Of a DNA stretch of 64,000 bases, positions 1 through 8,275 are shown piece by piece (positions within the stretch are counted from its first letter, which is position 1; every line of letters begins with the position of its first letter). This DNA is from Rhodobacterales bacterium. Its GTDB lineage: Bacteria > Pseudomonadota > Alphaproteobacteria > Caulobacterales > Hyphomonadaceae. Both the position numbers and the translations under genes were made by a program. Where the stretch lies: the NCBI GenBank assembly GCA_014763715.1, contig JACXUV010000001.1, positions 1 to 64,000 of the forward strand, given 5' to 3'. The notes below the pieces were generated by a model, which saw only the letters and a program-made list of their open reading frames with translations, made no database searches and had not been told where the DNA came from.

Positions 1-279
1 GGCGGGCCTTTCTCGATCTGCCTATTTTTTCATCCATTCGAAAAAAGTTGTCGGCAAATCTGCATGGCTTTTCGCAAATGGAGGGGAAGACCGGCTAACC
101 CGGCCCCTTCGCTGAGGATACCAATCTTCCCATTCCCCATTCTCCCACCGTACCGGGGAACAGCGAACCGCCCGCCATGCCAGGTCCTGCCCCCCGGACC
201 ATCGGCATGGCGGGCACCTTTTCCAGTCCGGCTCCGAAGCCCCTCTTGCATTCGCGTTGGGCCCCGTTACACCCCGCCC

Positions 280-2145
280 ATGCTCACCATCACGAACCTC
301 GATTTTCAGGTCGAAGCACGGCCCCTGTTCGAATCTGCCTCGGCGCAGATCTCCGGGGGCTGGAAGGTGGGCCTGATCGGCCGCAACGGCACCGGCAAGT
401 CCACGCTGCTGCGCCTGATCCGCGAGGACATCGAACGCCCGACCAATGATGCCGCCATCCGCCTGAACACCGGCGCCCGGCTCGGCTGGGTCGCGCAGGA
501 GGTTGCCCCCACCGACGAGACCATTCTCGACGTCGTGCTGAAAGCCGACACAGAGCGCCACGCCTTGATGCAGGAAGCCGAAACGGCGACCGACCCGAAC
601 CGGATCGGCGAAATCCATGAGCGCCTGGTCGACATCGACGCCTGGACGGCAGAGGCGCGCGCCGCCGAAGTGCTGCACGGCCTCGGCTTCACCGATGCGG
701 ACCTGTCGCGCGCCACGAAGGAATTCTCCGGCGGCTGGCGCATGCGCGCCGCCATTGCCGGCGTCCTCTTCTCCCAGCCGGACCTGCTGCTGCTGGACGA
801 GCCGACCAACTATCTGGACCTCGAAGGCGCCGCCTGGCTCGAAACCTATATCAAGAAATATCCGTATACGGTCCTGATCGTCAGTCACGACCGGGAGATG
901 CTGAACCGCTGCGTCACCCACACGATGGCGCTGGAGCACCGGAAGCTGTCCATCACGCCCGGCGGCTATGACGACTGGCTGAAACTGCGCGCGGCAAAGC
1001 TCGCCCAGCTGGAATCCATGCAGGCCAAGCAGGCTAAGGAACGCGCCCACCTGCAGAGCTTCGTCGACCGCTTCCGCGCCAAGGCCTCCAAGGCGCGTCA
1101 GGCCCAGTCGCGCATCAAGATGCTGGAGAAGATGCAGGACATCTCGATCCCCGTGGCGGATCGCACGACGCCCTTCCATTTCCCGCCGCCCGCCGACAAG
1201 CTGGCCCCGCCCATGCTGGAACTGCGCGACGCAGACCTCGGCTATGGCGAGGGCGCGCGCATCCTGTCCAAGGTGAACCTCCGCCTGGACCCCGACGACC
1301 GCATCGCCATTGTCGGCGCCAACGGCCAGGGCAAGACGACGCTGGTCAAATCCATCGCCGAGCGCCTGCCCCTGATGGCCGGCAGCCGCGTGACGCCGAA
1401 AGCCGTGCGCATCGGTTATTTCTCGCAGGACCAGCTGGACGAACTGACCGAGGGCGACAGCGTGCTCGACCATGTGCGCCGCCTGCTGCCCACCGAGACG
1501 CCGCCCGCAAAGGTGCGCGCCGCCGCCGCGGCCATGGGCTTCTCGGCGGAGAAGGTGGAGACGAAAGTCGAGAAGCTTTCCGGCGGCGAGAAAGTCCGCC
1601 TGCTGCTCGGCCTCATGTCGCACAGCGCGCCGCACATCCTGATCCTCGACGAGCCGACCTCGCACCTCGACATCGATAGCCGTGAGGCGCTGATCTACGC
1701 GCTGAACGACTTTCCCGGCGCCGTCCTGCTGATCACCCACGATGTCTACCTCGCCGAGGCGACGGCAGACCGGCTGTGGCTGGTGAAGGACGGCCGCGCC
1801 ACCACCTATGACGGCGACCTCGAAGACTACCGCGCCCTCGTCATGAAGGCCGACCGCACAGAGGCGAAGGACGCAAAGCCGAAACAGGCCGCGCCGAAGC
1901 CCGCTGCCTCGCCGGGAGACAAGAAACGCCTCTCCGCGCTGAAGAAACAGGCGCGCGAAGCTGAGGAGCGGATGGAAAAGGCCAACGCCGCCATCACGAA
2001 GATCGACGCAAAGCTCGCAAGCGGAAATCCGCCTGCGGACGAGCTGGCCAAGCTCCTGGAAGACCGCGCTGCCCAAGCCGACGCTGCCTCGAAAGCCGAA
2101 ATGGAATGGCTGGAAGCGGCAGAGGCGCTGGAAGCCGAAGCGTAA
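280..2145 (+). CDS. ABC-F family ATPase (Uup/YheS-like)
   Basis: A 621-residue cytoplasmic protein with two ABC cassettes and no membrane segment, the layout of ABC-F proteins, which act on ribosomes rather than in transport. Cassette 1 has Walker A GRNGTGKST (residues 34-42), signature FSGGW, Walker B LLLLDEPTNYLD and switch SHD. A charged helical linker follows, with many Lys/Arg/Gln. Cassette 2 has GANGQGKTT, LSGGEKVR, LILDEPTSHLD and THD. A Lys/Ala/Glu-rich C-terminal coiled coil of about 100 residues is like that of Uup or YheS. The ATG at 280 is chosen because the fold begins there with MLTITNL; an in-frame ATG at 64 would add about 70 low-complexity residues. The exact subfamily and client ribosome state cannot be read from sequence. 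Confidence 0.93.
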   Translation: MLTITNLDFQVEARPLFESASAQISGGWKVGLIGRNGTGKSTLLRLIREDIERPTNDAAIRLNTGARLGWVAQEVAPTDETILDVVLKADTERHALMQEAETATDPNRIGEIHERLVDIDAWTAEARAAEVLHGLGFTDADLSRATKEFSGGWRMRAAIAGVLFSQPDLLLLDEPTNYLDLEGAAWLETYIKKYPYTVLIVSHDREMLNRCVTHTMALEHRKLSITPGGYDDWLKLRAAKLAQLESMQAKQAKERAHLQSFVDRFRAKASKARQAQSRIKMLEKMQDISIPVADRTTPFHFPPPADKLAPPMLELRDADLGYGEGARILSKVNLRLDPDDRIAIVGANGQGKTTLVKSIAERLPLMAGSRVTPKAVRIGYFSQDQLDELTEGDSVLDHVRRLLPTETPPAKVRAAAAAMGFSAEKVETKVEKLSGGEKVRLLLGLMSHSAPHILILDEPTSHLDIDSREALIYALNDFPGAVLLITHDVYLAEATADRLWLVKDGRATTYDGDLEDYRALVMKADRTEAKDAKPKQAAPKPAASPGDKKRLSALKKQAREAEERMEKANAAITKIDAKLASGNPPADELAKLLEDRAAQADAASKAEMEWLEAAEALEAEA

Positions 2146-2157
2146 GCCAGCCCGTCC

Positions 2158-2184
2158 TGTCACAAAACCGGGCGCTGTCTCGTC
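2158..2184 (+). promoter_or_regulatory. Predicted ECF41 sigma-factor promoter
   Basis: TGTCACA at 2158-2164 is followed by a 16-base spacer and CGTC at 2181-2184. This matches the published ECF41 target promoter (TGTCACA, about 16 bases, CGTC). It lies just upstream of the three-gene unit that ends with an ECF41 gene, so autoregulation is the natural reading. Only the sequence match is seen; activity is inferred. Confidence 0.72.
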
Positions 2185-2209
2185 ATGTCTCTGAAACAGG
2201 AGACATGAC
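2182..2209. repeat. Perfect 10-bp inverted repeat over -10 box and ribosome binding site
   Basis: GTCATGTCTC (2182-2191) and GAGACATGAC (2200-2209) are perfect inverse complements around an 8-base spacer. The right arm carries the AGGAGA-like ribosome binding site and ends one base before the ATG at 2210; the left arm overlaps the CGTC of the predicted ECF41 promoter. It could be an operator or, if transcription starts upstream, an RNA hairpin hiding the ribosome binding site. Confidence 0.6.
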
Positions 2210-2599
2210 ATGTGGAGACCGGCCCTTTTCCTCATCGCCGCCGCGCATTTCGCCAATGCGCTGATCATGTGGTTCGCGCCGCACACCTGGTACGAAACCG
2301 TGCCCGGCGTTGCGATGATGGGGCCCTTCAATCCGCATTTCGTGCGCGACATCGCCCTCGCCTTCGGGATGAGCGCGGCAGCCCTTGCCTATGGGGCTGC
2401 GAAGTCAGACCGCACGGCGGCCGTTTGCGGCGCCACATGGCCCGCCCTTCACGCGCTTTTTCATGTCTGGATCTGGACCGTCCACCGCGGCGCCCCGTTC
2501 GACCAGATCGCGCTCGTGAACCTCACCGGCATCCAGGCCCCGGCCTGGCTCGCCCTCGCTGCCGCCCTCAACTTTACCCGCAAGGAGATCAGAGCATGA
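2210..2599 (+). CDS. Small integral membrane protein of the ECF41 operon
   Basis: A 129-residue hydrophobic protein with about four transmembrane helices: near residues 3-22, 45-65, 72-92 and 102-122. Short loops carry conserved-looking aromatic and polar residues (HTWYETVPG, FNPHFVRD, HVWIW). No enzyme motif is recognised. The ATG at 2210 has a good AGGAGA site just before it, inside a perfect inverted repeat. The stop overlaps the next gene's start (ATGA at 2596-2599), so translation is probably coupled. Its position first behind a predicted ECF41 promoter suggests it belongs to the ECF41 stress regulon. The function is unknown to me. Confidence 0.8.
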   Translation: MWRPALFLIAAAHFANALIMWFAPHTWYETVPGVAMMGPFNPHFVRDIALAFGMSAAALAYGAAKSDRTAAVCGATWPALHALFHVWIWTVHRGAPFDQIALVNLTGIQAPAWLALAAALNFTRKEIRA

Positions 2600-3132
2600 T
2601 CCGCAAATTCCTCCACGCCAGAGCCCGCAAGATGGGCCAGCACTACAATTACGATGTCAGCTACATGCACGGCCTGATCGACATCAGCCCGGCGGCCGCC
2701 ATTGGCCTCGCGCGGCTGCCGCAATTCTACAAATATCGCGGCCCCACCGCGGGACAGGCCGTGTGGATCGGCGCCCTGCTCGCCTCCACGCTGGAAGGCG
2801 ATTGCGGCCCGTGCGCCCAACTCGTTGTCGACATGGCCCTTGAAGGCGGGGCCGATCCCGCCTGCCTGCAGGCCTGCGCCGAAGGCCGCCCGCAGGACGC
2901 AGGCGCCATCGGCCTCGGCTTCCGCTTCGCCATGATGGCAATTACGGCTGACCCGCGCGCGGACGACCTTCGCCGCGAAATCGAAAGCGAGTTCGGCAAG
3001 AAGGCTGCCGTCTCCTGCGCCTTCGCCGCCGCCTCCGGCCGGATATATCCGGTGCTGAAACGCGGTCTCGGCCACGGACAGGCCTGCATGAAGCTGGACT
3101 TTGGCGGCAAGGTCGTGAAGCTCGCCGCATGA
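2596..3132 (+). CDS. Carboxymuconolactone decarboxylase/AhpD-like CxxC protein
   Basis: A 178-residue soluble protein. Residues 67-73 read EGDCGPC, giving the E-x2-C-x2-C pattern of the CMD/AhpD fold, in which two cysteines act in peroxide or disulfide chemistry; a helix LVVDMALEGGAD follows as in that family. The rest is divergent, so the call rests on this motif and on context. Its start overlaps the upstream stop, and its own stop overlaps the start of the ECF41 gene (ATGA at 3129-3132). CMD proteins, oxidoreductases and epimerases are the known genomic partners of ECF41 sigma factors, which supports the call independently. Substrate unknown. Confidence 0.72.
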   Translation: MIRKFLHARARKMGQHYNYDVSYMHGLIDISPAAAIGLARLPQFYKYRGPTAGQAVWIGALLASTLEGDCGPCAQLVVDMALEGGADPACLQACAEGRPQDAGAIGLGFRFAMMAITADPRADDLRREIESEFGKKAAVSCAFAAASGRIYPVLKRGLGHGQACMKLDFGGKVVKLAA

Positions 3133-3998
3133 CTGCCGACACCGCCATCTTCGAGGCCGAACGCCCCGCCCTGACGGCCCTCTGCTATCGCATGCTGGGA
3201 GAGCGCGCGAGTGCAGAGGATGCCGTGCAGGACACCTGGCTGCGCTGGGAGCGTGCCGATCACGGCGCCATCGAAAACCCGCGCGCCTGGCTGCGCCGCA
3301 CCGCGACGCGTATTGCCATCGACGCGCTGCGCTCTGCCCGCGCACGCCGCGAGACCTATCCCGGCCCCTGGCTGCCGGAGCCACTGGTGGAGAGCGACAC
3401 GCTCTCCCTGGAAGACAGCTTCGCCCTCGCACAGGAATGCGAGCTTGCCCTCCTCTGGGCGATGGAGCGCCTTTCGGAAACCGAGCGTGCCGCCTTCATC
3501 CTGCGCGAGGCTTTCGATGCGGGCTATGACGAGATCGCCGCCGCGACCGGCAAGTCTGAGGCCGCCTGCCGCCAGCTTGTCAGCCGCGCGCACAAGCGCC
3601 TGCAGGAAAGCGGCCCGCGCTTCGATGCTCCGCCTGCGGAAGTGGCAGATCTGCTGCAGCGCTTCATGTCCGCTGCCGCCGCGCAGGATCATGATGCCGC
3701 CCTCGCCCTCTTCTCGCCCGGTGCGGTGGCCTATACCGATGGCGGCAAGAAGGTCCGCGCGGCCCTGCGCCCGCTGACAGGGCCGGCAGAAATCACCCAG
3801 GTCCTGATGGCCGTCATGGCGAAAGCCATGAAAGACCCGGTCCAGTGGTCGGTGGAGCCCGGCCTCGCCAATGGCGCCCCGGCCATCGTGCGGCGCCTTG
3901 AGGGGCGCGTGGATCTCATCCTCACCCTCGCCCCTGCCACTGACGGCCGCATTGCCTGGCTCTACGCCATGCGCAACCCGGACAAGCTGCCCGCCTGA
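3129..3998 (+). CDS. ECF41-family RNA polymerase sigma factor with SnoaL-like C-terminal domain
   Basis: A 289-residue sigma-70 family protein. Region 2 covers roughly residues 8-75 (AEDAVQDTWLRW, PRAWLRRTATR), region 4 about 105-160 (LSETERAAFILREAF, YDEIAAATGKSEAACRQLVSRAHKRL), and a SnoaL-like domain 170-289. Three ECF41 hallmarks are present: WLPEPL in the linker (81-86), DGGKK (204-208, a variant of DGGGK) and NPDKL at the extreme C-terminus (283-287). In this family the C-terminal domain controls activity in place of a separate anti-sigma factor; none is encoded beside it. It is third in a translationally coupled operon behind a matching promoter. Confidence 0.95.
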   Translation: MTADTAIFEAERPALTALCYRMLGERASAEDAVQDTWLRWERADHGAIENPRAWLRRTATRIAIDALRSARARRETYPGPWLPEPLVESDTLSLEDSFALAQECELALLWAMERLSETERAAFILREAFDAGYDEIAAATGKSEAACRQLVSRAHKRLQESGPRFDAPPAEVADLLQRFMSAAAAQDHDAALALFSPGAVAYTDGGKKVRAALRPLTGPAEITQVLMAVMAKAMKDPVQWSVEPGLANGAPAIVRRLEGRVDLILTLAPATDGRIAWLYAMRNPDKLPA

Positions 3999-4004
3999 GC
4001 GGCG

Positions 4005-5477
4005 TCAGTTGTAAAAACAGGTCTCCACCTTCTCGCCGGTACGGTAGCAGCGCGGTTCGCTCGCCGGCGGGCGATAGGTGGGTTTCCACTTGTTCGCTTC
4101 GTCAGCGGCCTGTTTGAGGCTCGCCATGAAAGCTTCGCGCTGGGCCATCTTGCGGTTCGCCTCTTCCCGCCGGGCGGCTTGTATCGCGCGCTTGTTGGCA
4201 TAGCTGGCGAACGACCATTTCGGCACGGCCACGCACATGGCGGAGCGCTGGCTGAAGTCGAGCTTGAAGGCCGTATCGAACAGGAACTTGCTCTGCGGAT
4301 CGCTCACGCCCGGATTGGCGTAGTATTGCTCCACCAGGAAGGTGGCGTAGTCGTCGCAGACATCGCCCTCCAGCGTAATCTGCGGTGACGATGCGGTCTC
4401 GTAGTGCCCCATGACGCGGGCAATGTAGGCCTTCCAGCCCTCCATGCTGTAGCTGGACGGGCCGCGATTGCGGAAGCCTTCGAACGGGTCCGGCGCAGGC
4501 TCGAACTTCGTCAGCGGCTGGGCCTGTACCCAGTCCGACAGGCTTTGCGACATGACCGGGCAGAGCTCGTTGTCGATGACGGCCTGCTCGTATCTCAGGG
4601 CCCAGCCGATGGCTTCGTCCGGCACGCGGGCGACGCCGCCCTGCTGGGTCAGCCCCATGGTGACGACGCCATAGGCGATCTCGCAGCCATTCAGGCCTTC
4701 GATGCGCTCCGCCACCGGCCGGTTTTCAAACGCACTCTTGTAGGCTCTCCTACCTGCGAGATTGTCGACCGCCTGGCGCGGCACCCAGACAGGGCGGTCG
4801 CAGACCGGGCCGGCATCCAGCTGGGCCTGGAAGCTCGCCTTCCATGGCAGGTAATAGCGGTGGAGCCCGTCCGGATACGAAACATTGATGAACCGCTGGG
4901 TGACCATCTCCGGATACTGCCTGCAGTCTTCCTCGGGTGGCGTCACCTGGATGAAGTCGATTTCCTCGATGGTCGGCTGCCCCGGATCATCGCCAAAGCA
5001 GAGGCCCAACTCAGTGGCGGCGTAGCGGATGGCGGAGGCCGGCGGCTTCTGGCCGAAATACTTGTCGATCGCTTTCCGGTCACTCTTGGACAGGCTGTCG
5101 TCGAAGCGGATCTTGTTGATGGCCTTGGCGACCTTGTTGTCCTTTTTCAGCCCGCACTGCTCGGACGAGCCCTTGCTGATGCAGTTGAGGAAGTAGGACG
5201 CCGTCATGTCATCCATCTCGTGAATGGCGGCTGCCCCGCCATAATACCAGCTGAGGATGGTGTGCGGCTGGTAATGGAATGAGCTGTCTCCCCGCCCGCG
5301 TGAGACCAGGCTCAGCGTCGAGGTGCCGGCCGGCTGTTCCCACTGGGACGCCTTTACGACGCATTGGGGGCTTTCGGTGAAGCCGTTGGGCAGCGCGGTC
5401 TGGGCGTTTGCAGCGCCTGCGGCGAACAGACCTGCAGACGCGGCAATCACTGCCTTCAGAAATCGCATCATCATCAT
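4005..5477 (-). CDS. Secreted protein of unknown function, cysteine-containing
   Basis: A 490-residue protein with a clear Sec signal peptide: four Met, Arg, a hydrophobic core (AVIAASAGLFAAGAANA) and a probable cut after ANAQ. The mature part has many cysteines and aromatic residues spread along its length, as expected for an extracytoplasmic protein with disulfides; the last 70 residues are charged and end in CYRTGEKVETCFYN. I recognise no domain. The start lies among four consecutive ATG codons, with GGAAGAG upstream. It follows the Sel1-like secreted protein gene by 18 bases on the same strand, so the two are probably one operon and may work together in the envelope. Confidence 0.78.
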   Translation of the reverse strand: MMMMRFLKAVIAASAGLFAAGAANAQTALPNGFTESPQCVVKASQWEQPAGTSTLSLVSRGRGDSSFHYQPHTILSWYYGGAAAIHEMDDMTASYFLNCISKGSSEQCGLKKDNKVAKAINKIRFDDSLSKSDRKAIDKYFGQKPPASAIRYAATELGLCFGDDPGQPTIEEIDFIQVTPPEEDCRQYPEMVTQRFINVSYPDGLHRYYLPWKASFQAQLDAGPVCDRPVWVPRQAVDNLAGRRAYKSAFENRPVAERIEGLNGCEIAYGVVTMGLTQQGGVARVPDEAIGWALRYEQAVIDNELCPVMSQSLSDWVQAQPLTKFEPAPDPFEGFRNRGPSSYSMEGWKAYIARVMGHYETASSPQITLEGDVCDDYATFLVEQYYANPGVSDPQSKFLFDTAFKLDFSQRSAMCVAVPKWSFASYANKRAIQAARREEANRKMAQREAFMASLKQAADEANKWKPTYRPPASEPRCYRTGEKVETCFYN

Positions 5478-5495
5478 TCTCTTCCGTGGACTGTC

Positions 5496-6812
5496 TTACT
5501 GGCAGACCTTGGCGCTGGTATTGCTGCCGCTCATCGTGCAGTGCGCCCAGCGATACCGGTCGCGCGTTGCGGCGCTGATCTCGGCAGCACTCTTCATCTT
5601 CGGCAATGAAGGCGACGAGACGCTGGCGGTGTAGGAAGGCGGGCTGGAGCCATAGGCGGCACGATAGCGGGCATCGGCGGCGCCGGCCGTGTTCGTGCCC
5701 TCCCCAAAGCGTCCCTCCAGCCCGGTGCCGCGGCTGGCCAGTTCCTTGTCCGCCGCGGCGCCGATGGCCTGCCCCGGGAACCAGAGCGACAGGACATAGA
5801 GATTGTTGGTCGAGAAGGTCCCATAGCCCGAAGCCTTCCCGGCGACGAATTCTGCAAGATCGGTGGAGCCGTAATCATAAAGCGCCGCCTGCATCGCCCC
5901 GTCGAGGTTTCCGCCAGCGATCATCTGGTCCAGCTGCGCCCGGCGTTCGGCCTGCTGGGCCTCCCAGGCCTCATAGGCCGCCCGCTCCTCCAGCCATGTC
6001 TTGTAGTTGCCGGATACTTCGCAGGCCTCATCCATACCCATGCCGCAGGCCTTGTCGTAATTCTCGACGCCGAGGTCATACTCCCCGATCTCGACATAAA
6101 CATTGCCAAGGTTCGCGCAGCTTTCCTTCGATCCGTCCGCGCAATTGTTCAGCGCATACTCGAATCCCTGCTGCGGATCGAAGGTCGAATGCTGCGGCAG
6201 CATGTAGGCCGCTTCGACCAGGCGGCAGGAATCCGGCTGCTCCAGCGCGCAGCCCTTCTTGCCGTAGACCACCGCCCTTTCGGCATTCACCGGCGTGCCG
6301 TGTTCGCTATCCAGATACTCAGTTGCTGCGACCGCGCAGGCGAGCGCGTCATCCAGATCGCACGCCTTTTCGAAAAGGGGCAGCGCCAGTCCGACATTCC
6401 GCTCCACGCCATCGCCGGCATAGAGGCGCAGCGCCGCGTCGGAACAATGCAGGGCGATGCCCGCCTCGCAGCCGAATGCCTCCACAGACACCAGCCGCGG
6501 ATAATCCGCCGCGAAGCCATCTGCGAGCCCGCGATAGACTTCTGACGCCATCTGGCAGCCATCGGACACGCCCAGCTGGCAAGCCTTGCCCCAATACTCC
6601 GCCGCGCCGCCCCAGCTGGGTTCAATCTCGATGCCATTCTGGTAGCGGATGCCCTGGTTGATGCACGCATCCGGATCACCCGCCTCGCACTGCTGGGGCC
6701 AGAGCTCGGCGCCCGGCGGCAATTGCAGCTGCGCCATGGCCGCGCCTGCCAGTCCCACGCCCGCCAGCAACATGGCGGACAATCCCGCCGTCAGCCTGAT
6801 TGCCTGGTTCAT
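5496..6812 (-). CDS. Secreted Sel1-like, cysteine-rich repeat protein
   Basis: A 438-residue protein with a signal peptide (MNQAIRLTAGLSAMLLAG, cut near AMAQ). Residues 35-270 hold repeated helical pairs of the Sel1/Hcp type, each with paired cysteines (CEAGDPDAC, CQLGVSDGC, CDLDDALAC, CADGSKESC, CGMGMDEAC), so disulfide-pinned alpha/alpha repeats are likely. The C-terminal third is Ala/Ser-rich and has no motif I know. GGGAGGAG precedes the ATG. In other bacteria such repeats mediate protein-protein contacts in the periplasm or outside the cell. It is the first gene of a two-gene operon with the secreted protein downstream. No partner is known. Confidence 0.8.
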   Translation of the reverse strand: MNQAIRLTAGLSAMLLAGVGLAGAAMAQLQLPPGAELWPQQCEAGDPDACINQGIRYQNGIEIEPSWGGAAEYWGKACQLGVSDGCQMASEVYRGLADGFAADYPRLVSVEAFGCEAGIALHCSDAALRLYAGDGVERNVGLALPLFEKACDLDDALACAVAATEYLDSEHGTPVNAERAVVYGKKGCALEQPDSCRLVEAAYMLPQHSTFDPQQGFEYALNNCADGSKESCANLGNVYVEIGEYDLGVENYDKACGMGMDEACEVSGNYKTWLEERAAYEAWEAQQAERRAQLDQMIAGGNLDGAMQAALYDYGSTDLAEFVAGKASGYGTFSTNNLYVLSLWFPGQAIGAAADKELASRGTGLEGRFGEGTNTAGAADARYRAAYGSSPPSYTASVSSPSLPKMKSAAEISAATRDRYRWAHCTMSGSNTSAKVCQ

Positions 6813-6894
6813 CGCTCACTCCTCCCACTTTGTGCTGGCTGCATCCTAGGATGCCGTGGCGGACATCGCCTCCCCGGTTCGGGGGAGCGTTCGC

Positions 6895-7521
6895 CTAGTT
6901 CAGCACGCGGTCGCAGAAGGCGTCGTGGGAGGCACGGATTTCGTCCAGCGCGTGGTGGATGATCTGGCGATCCGGATCGAACATCAGTTCCAGCGTGATC
7001 CCGCGCAGCGACAGGATCAGCATGCGCGCATGCACGACCACGGCTTCAATGTCATTCACGCCCGCCTGCGCTGCGCGGCGGCGTGTTTCCGCATCGAGTT
7101 CGATCTCGATCTGCCCGGCAACACGGGCCAGCGCCCCGGCAAGCTCGGTGTCCCAGCGCGCCGCGAGCAGCACTTCGGTTACCGCGACAGAGACAGGCAG
7201 GCATTGCGCCTCCCAATAGAGGTCGCACAGCCGCCGCAGCCGCTCCACCGGATCGGCAATACGGTCGAACCGGGCCTGCGTGTCCGCCATCATGGCGCGC
7301 ATGGCGGCTTCGATCGTCGCCGTCATCAGGTCCAGCCGTGTGGGAAACTGGTTCAGCACCGAGCCGCGGCTGACGCCTGCCTTCGACATCACCGCCTCGA
7401 TCGACGTGCCCGCATAGCCGCGCGCATTCAGGCAATCGATGCAGGCTTCGATCAGCTGCTTGCGCGTTTCCTCGCCGCGGCGTGTGCGCCTGCGGCCTGT
7501 CGGCTCTTTGGTTTCACTCAT
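6895..7521 (-). CDS. TetR family transcriptional regulator
   Basis: A 208-residue protein with an N-terminal TetR helix-turn-helix (residues 18-65: RKQLIEACIDCLNARGYAGT, then IEAVMSKAGVSRGSVLNQF) and a helical ligand-binding C-terminal domain of the usual length. It is divergent from the cupin/SDR/alcohol dehydrogenase operon, and a perfect palindrome lies in the 202-base gap between them, so it probably represses that operon and perhaps itself. The inducer is unknown; given the operon it may be a small alcohol, ketone or aldehyde. The ATG at 7521 places the helix-turn-helix at the usual distance from the N-terminus. Confidence 0.92.
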   Translation of the reverse strand: MSETKEPTGRRRTRRGEETRKQLIEACIDCLNARGYAGTSIEAVMSKAGVSRGSVLNQFPTRLDLMTATIEAAMRAMMADTQARFDRIADPVERLRRLCDLYWEAQCLPVSVAVTEVLLAARWDTELAGALARVAGQIEIELDAETRRRAAQAGVNDIEAVVVHARMLILSLRGITLELMFDPDRQIIHHALDEIRASHDAFCDRVLN

Positions 7522-7596
7522 ACGGTTTTGCCGTTTCCTGCCCTGCTGCCGATAATGGCCAGCGGCCTGCGCGCGTCAACCGCGCCGGATAAATAT

Positions 7597-7612
7597 TAGT
7601 CAATGTTGACTA
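7597..7612. promoter_or_regulatory. Probable TetR operator
   Basis: TAGTCAATGTTGACTA is a perfect 7-bp inverted repeat with a 2-bp centre. It lies between the divergent tetR (start 7521) and the cupin operon (start 7724). Its right half supplies TTGACT (7606-7611), which with TAGCCT 16 bases later could form a -35/-10 pair for the operon, so a bound repressor would cover the promoter. Confidence 0.68.
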
Positions 7613-7723
7613 TTATGGCTTTTGCGCTAGCCTTCTCCCTGCAGGTGAGACCGGCACAAGACCGGCCGCCCGCAAACATGGACCGCGCAGCCAACAGGCG
7701 CGGCCAATGGGAGGAAACAAGGC

Positions 7724-8260
7724 ATGAGCGACTCAACCGTCAGTGAAAAACCGGCCACCGCCGCCGGATACCAGATTTTCCGCACTTCCGAGGCCCCCTC
7801 GCTGGACGAGACGGCGCATATGGAAGTCGCCGACATGACACCCGACCTTCAAGCCGGCATCGGCGCTGCCCTCGAAGCGGGCTTTGCCGAAGGCAATGTG
7901 GTCAAGACCCTGTTCTCCCAGCCGGGCTTCAGCCTGACCTATGCCTGGTTCAAGAGCGGCTTCCCGCTTCCTCTGCACACTCACAATTCCGATTGTCTCT
8001 ACTATATCGTCGCAGGCAGCCTCCAACTGGGCACAGACACGCTGGGCCCGGGCGACGGTTTCTTCCTGGGTGCCGGAAAGGCCTACCGTTACACGCCCGG
8101 CCCTGACGGCGTGGAAGTCCTTGAATTCCGCACCCAGGAGAACTTCGACATCAAGTTCCTCGCGAAGACGCTTCCTGCATGGCAAAAAATTTCGGGGGTC
8201 ATCTCCGAGCGCCGCTCCGCATGGGCAGACGAGCAACCTCCCAGCTCAGCCCTGTCCTGA
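7724..8260 (+). CDS. Cupin-domain protein
   Basis: A 178-residue protein with a single cupin fold at about residues 70-140. Motif 1 is LPLHTHNSDCLYYIVAGSLQ, with two metal-ligand histidines, and motif 2 is GPGDGFFLGAGKAYRYTPGPDG. Such small cupins are dioxygenases, isomerases or binding proteins; the sequence does not say which. GGGAGGAAACAAGGC precedes the ATG. It is the first gene of a three-gene operon with an SDR oxidoreductase and a medium-chain dehydrogenase, which suggests catabolism of a small oxygenated compound under TetR control. Confidence 0.87.
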   Translation: MSDSTVSEKPATAAGYQIFRTSEAPSLDETAHMEVADMTPDLQAGIGAALEAGFAEGNVVKTLFSQPGFSLTYAWFKSGFPLPLHTHNSDCLYYIVAGSLQLGTDTLGPGDGFFLGAGKAYRYTPGPDGVEVLEFRTQENFDIKFLAKTLPAWQKISGVISERRSAWADEQPPSSALS

Positions 8261-8275
8261 CGGAGCGGCCACCTC

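Noticed and set aside
22-2352. A 776-codon open frame on the minus strand across the ABC-F gene.
   Set aside because: It is antisense to a gene with complete ABC-F motifs and its product is a low-complexity Arg/Gly/Gln string; long antisense frames are common at this GC content.
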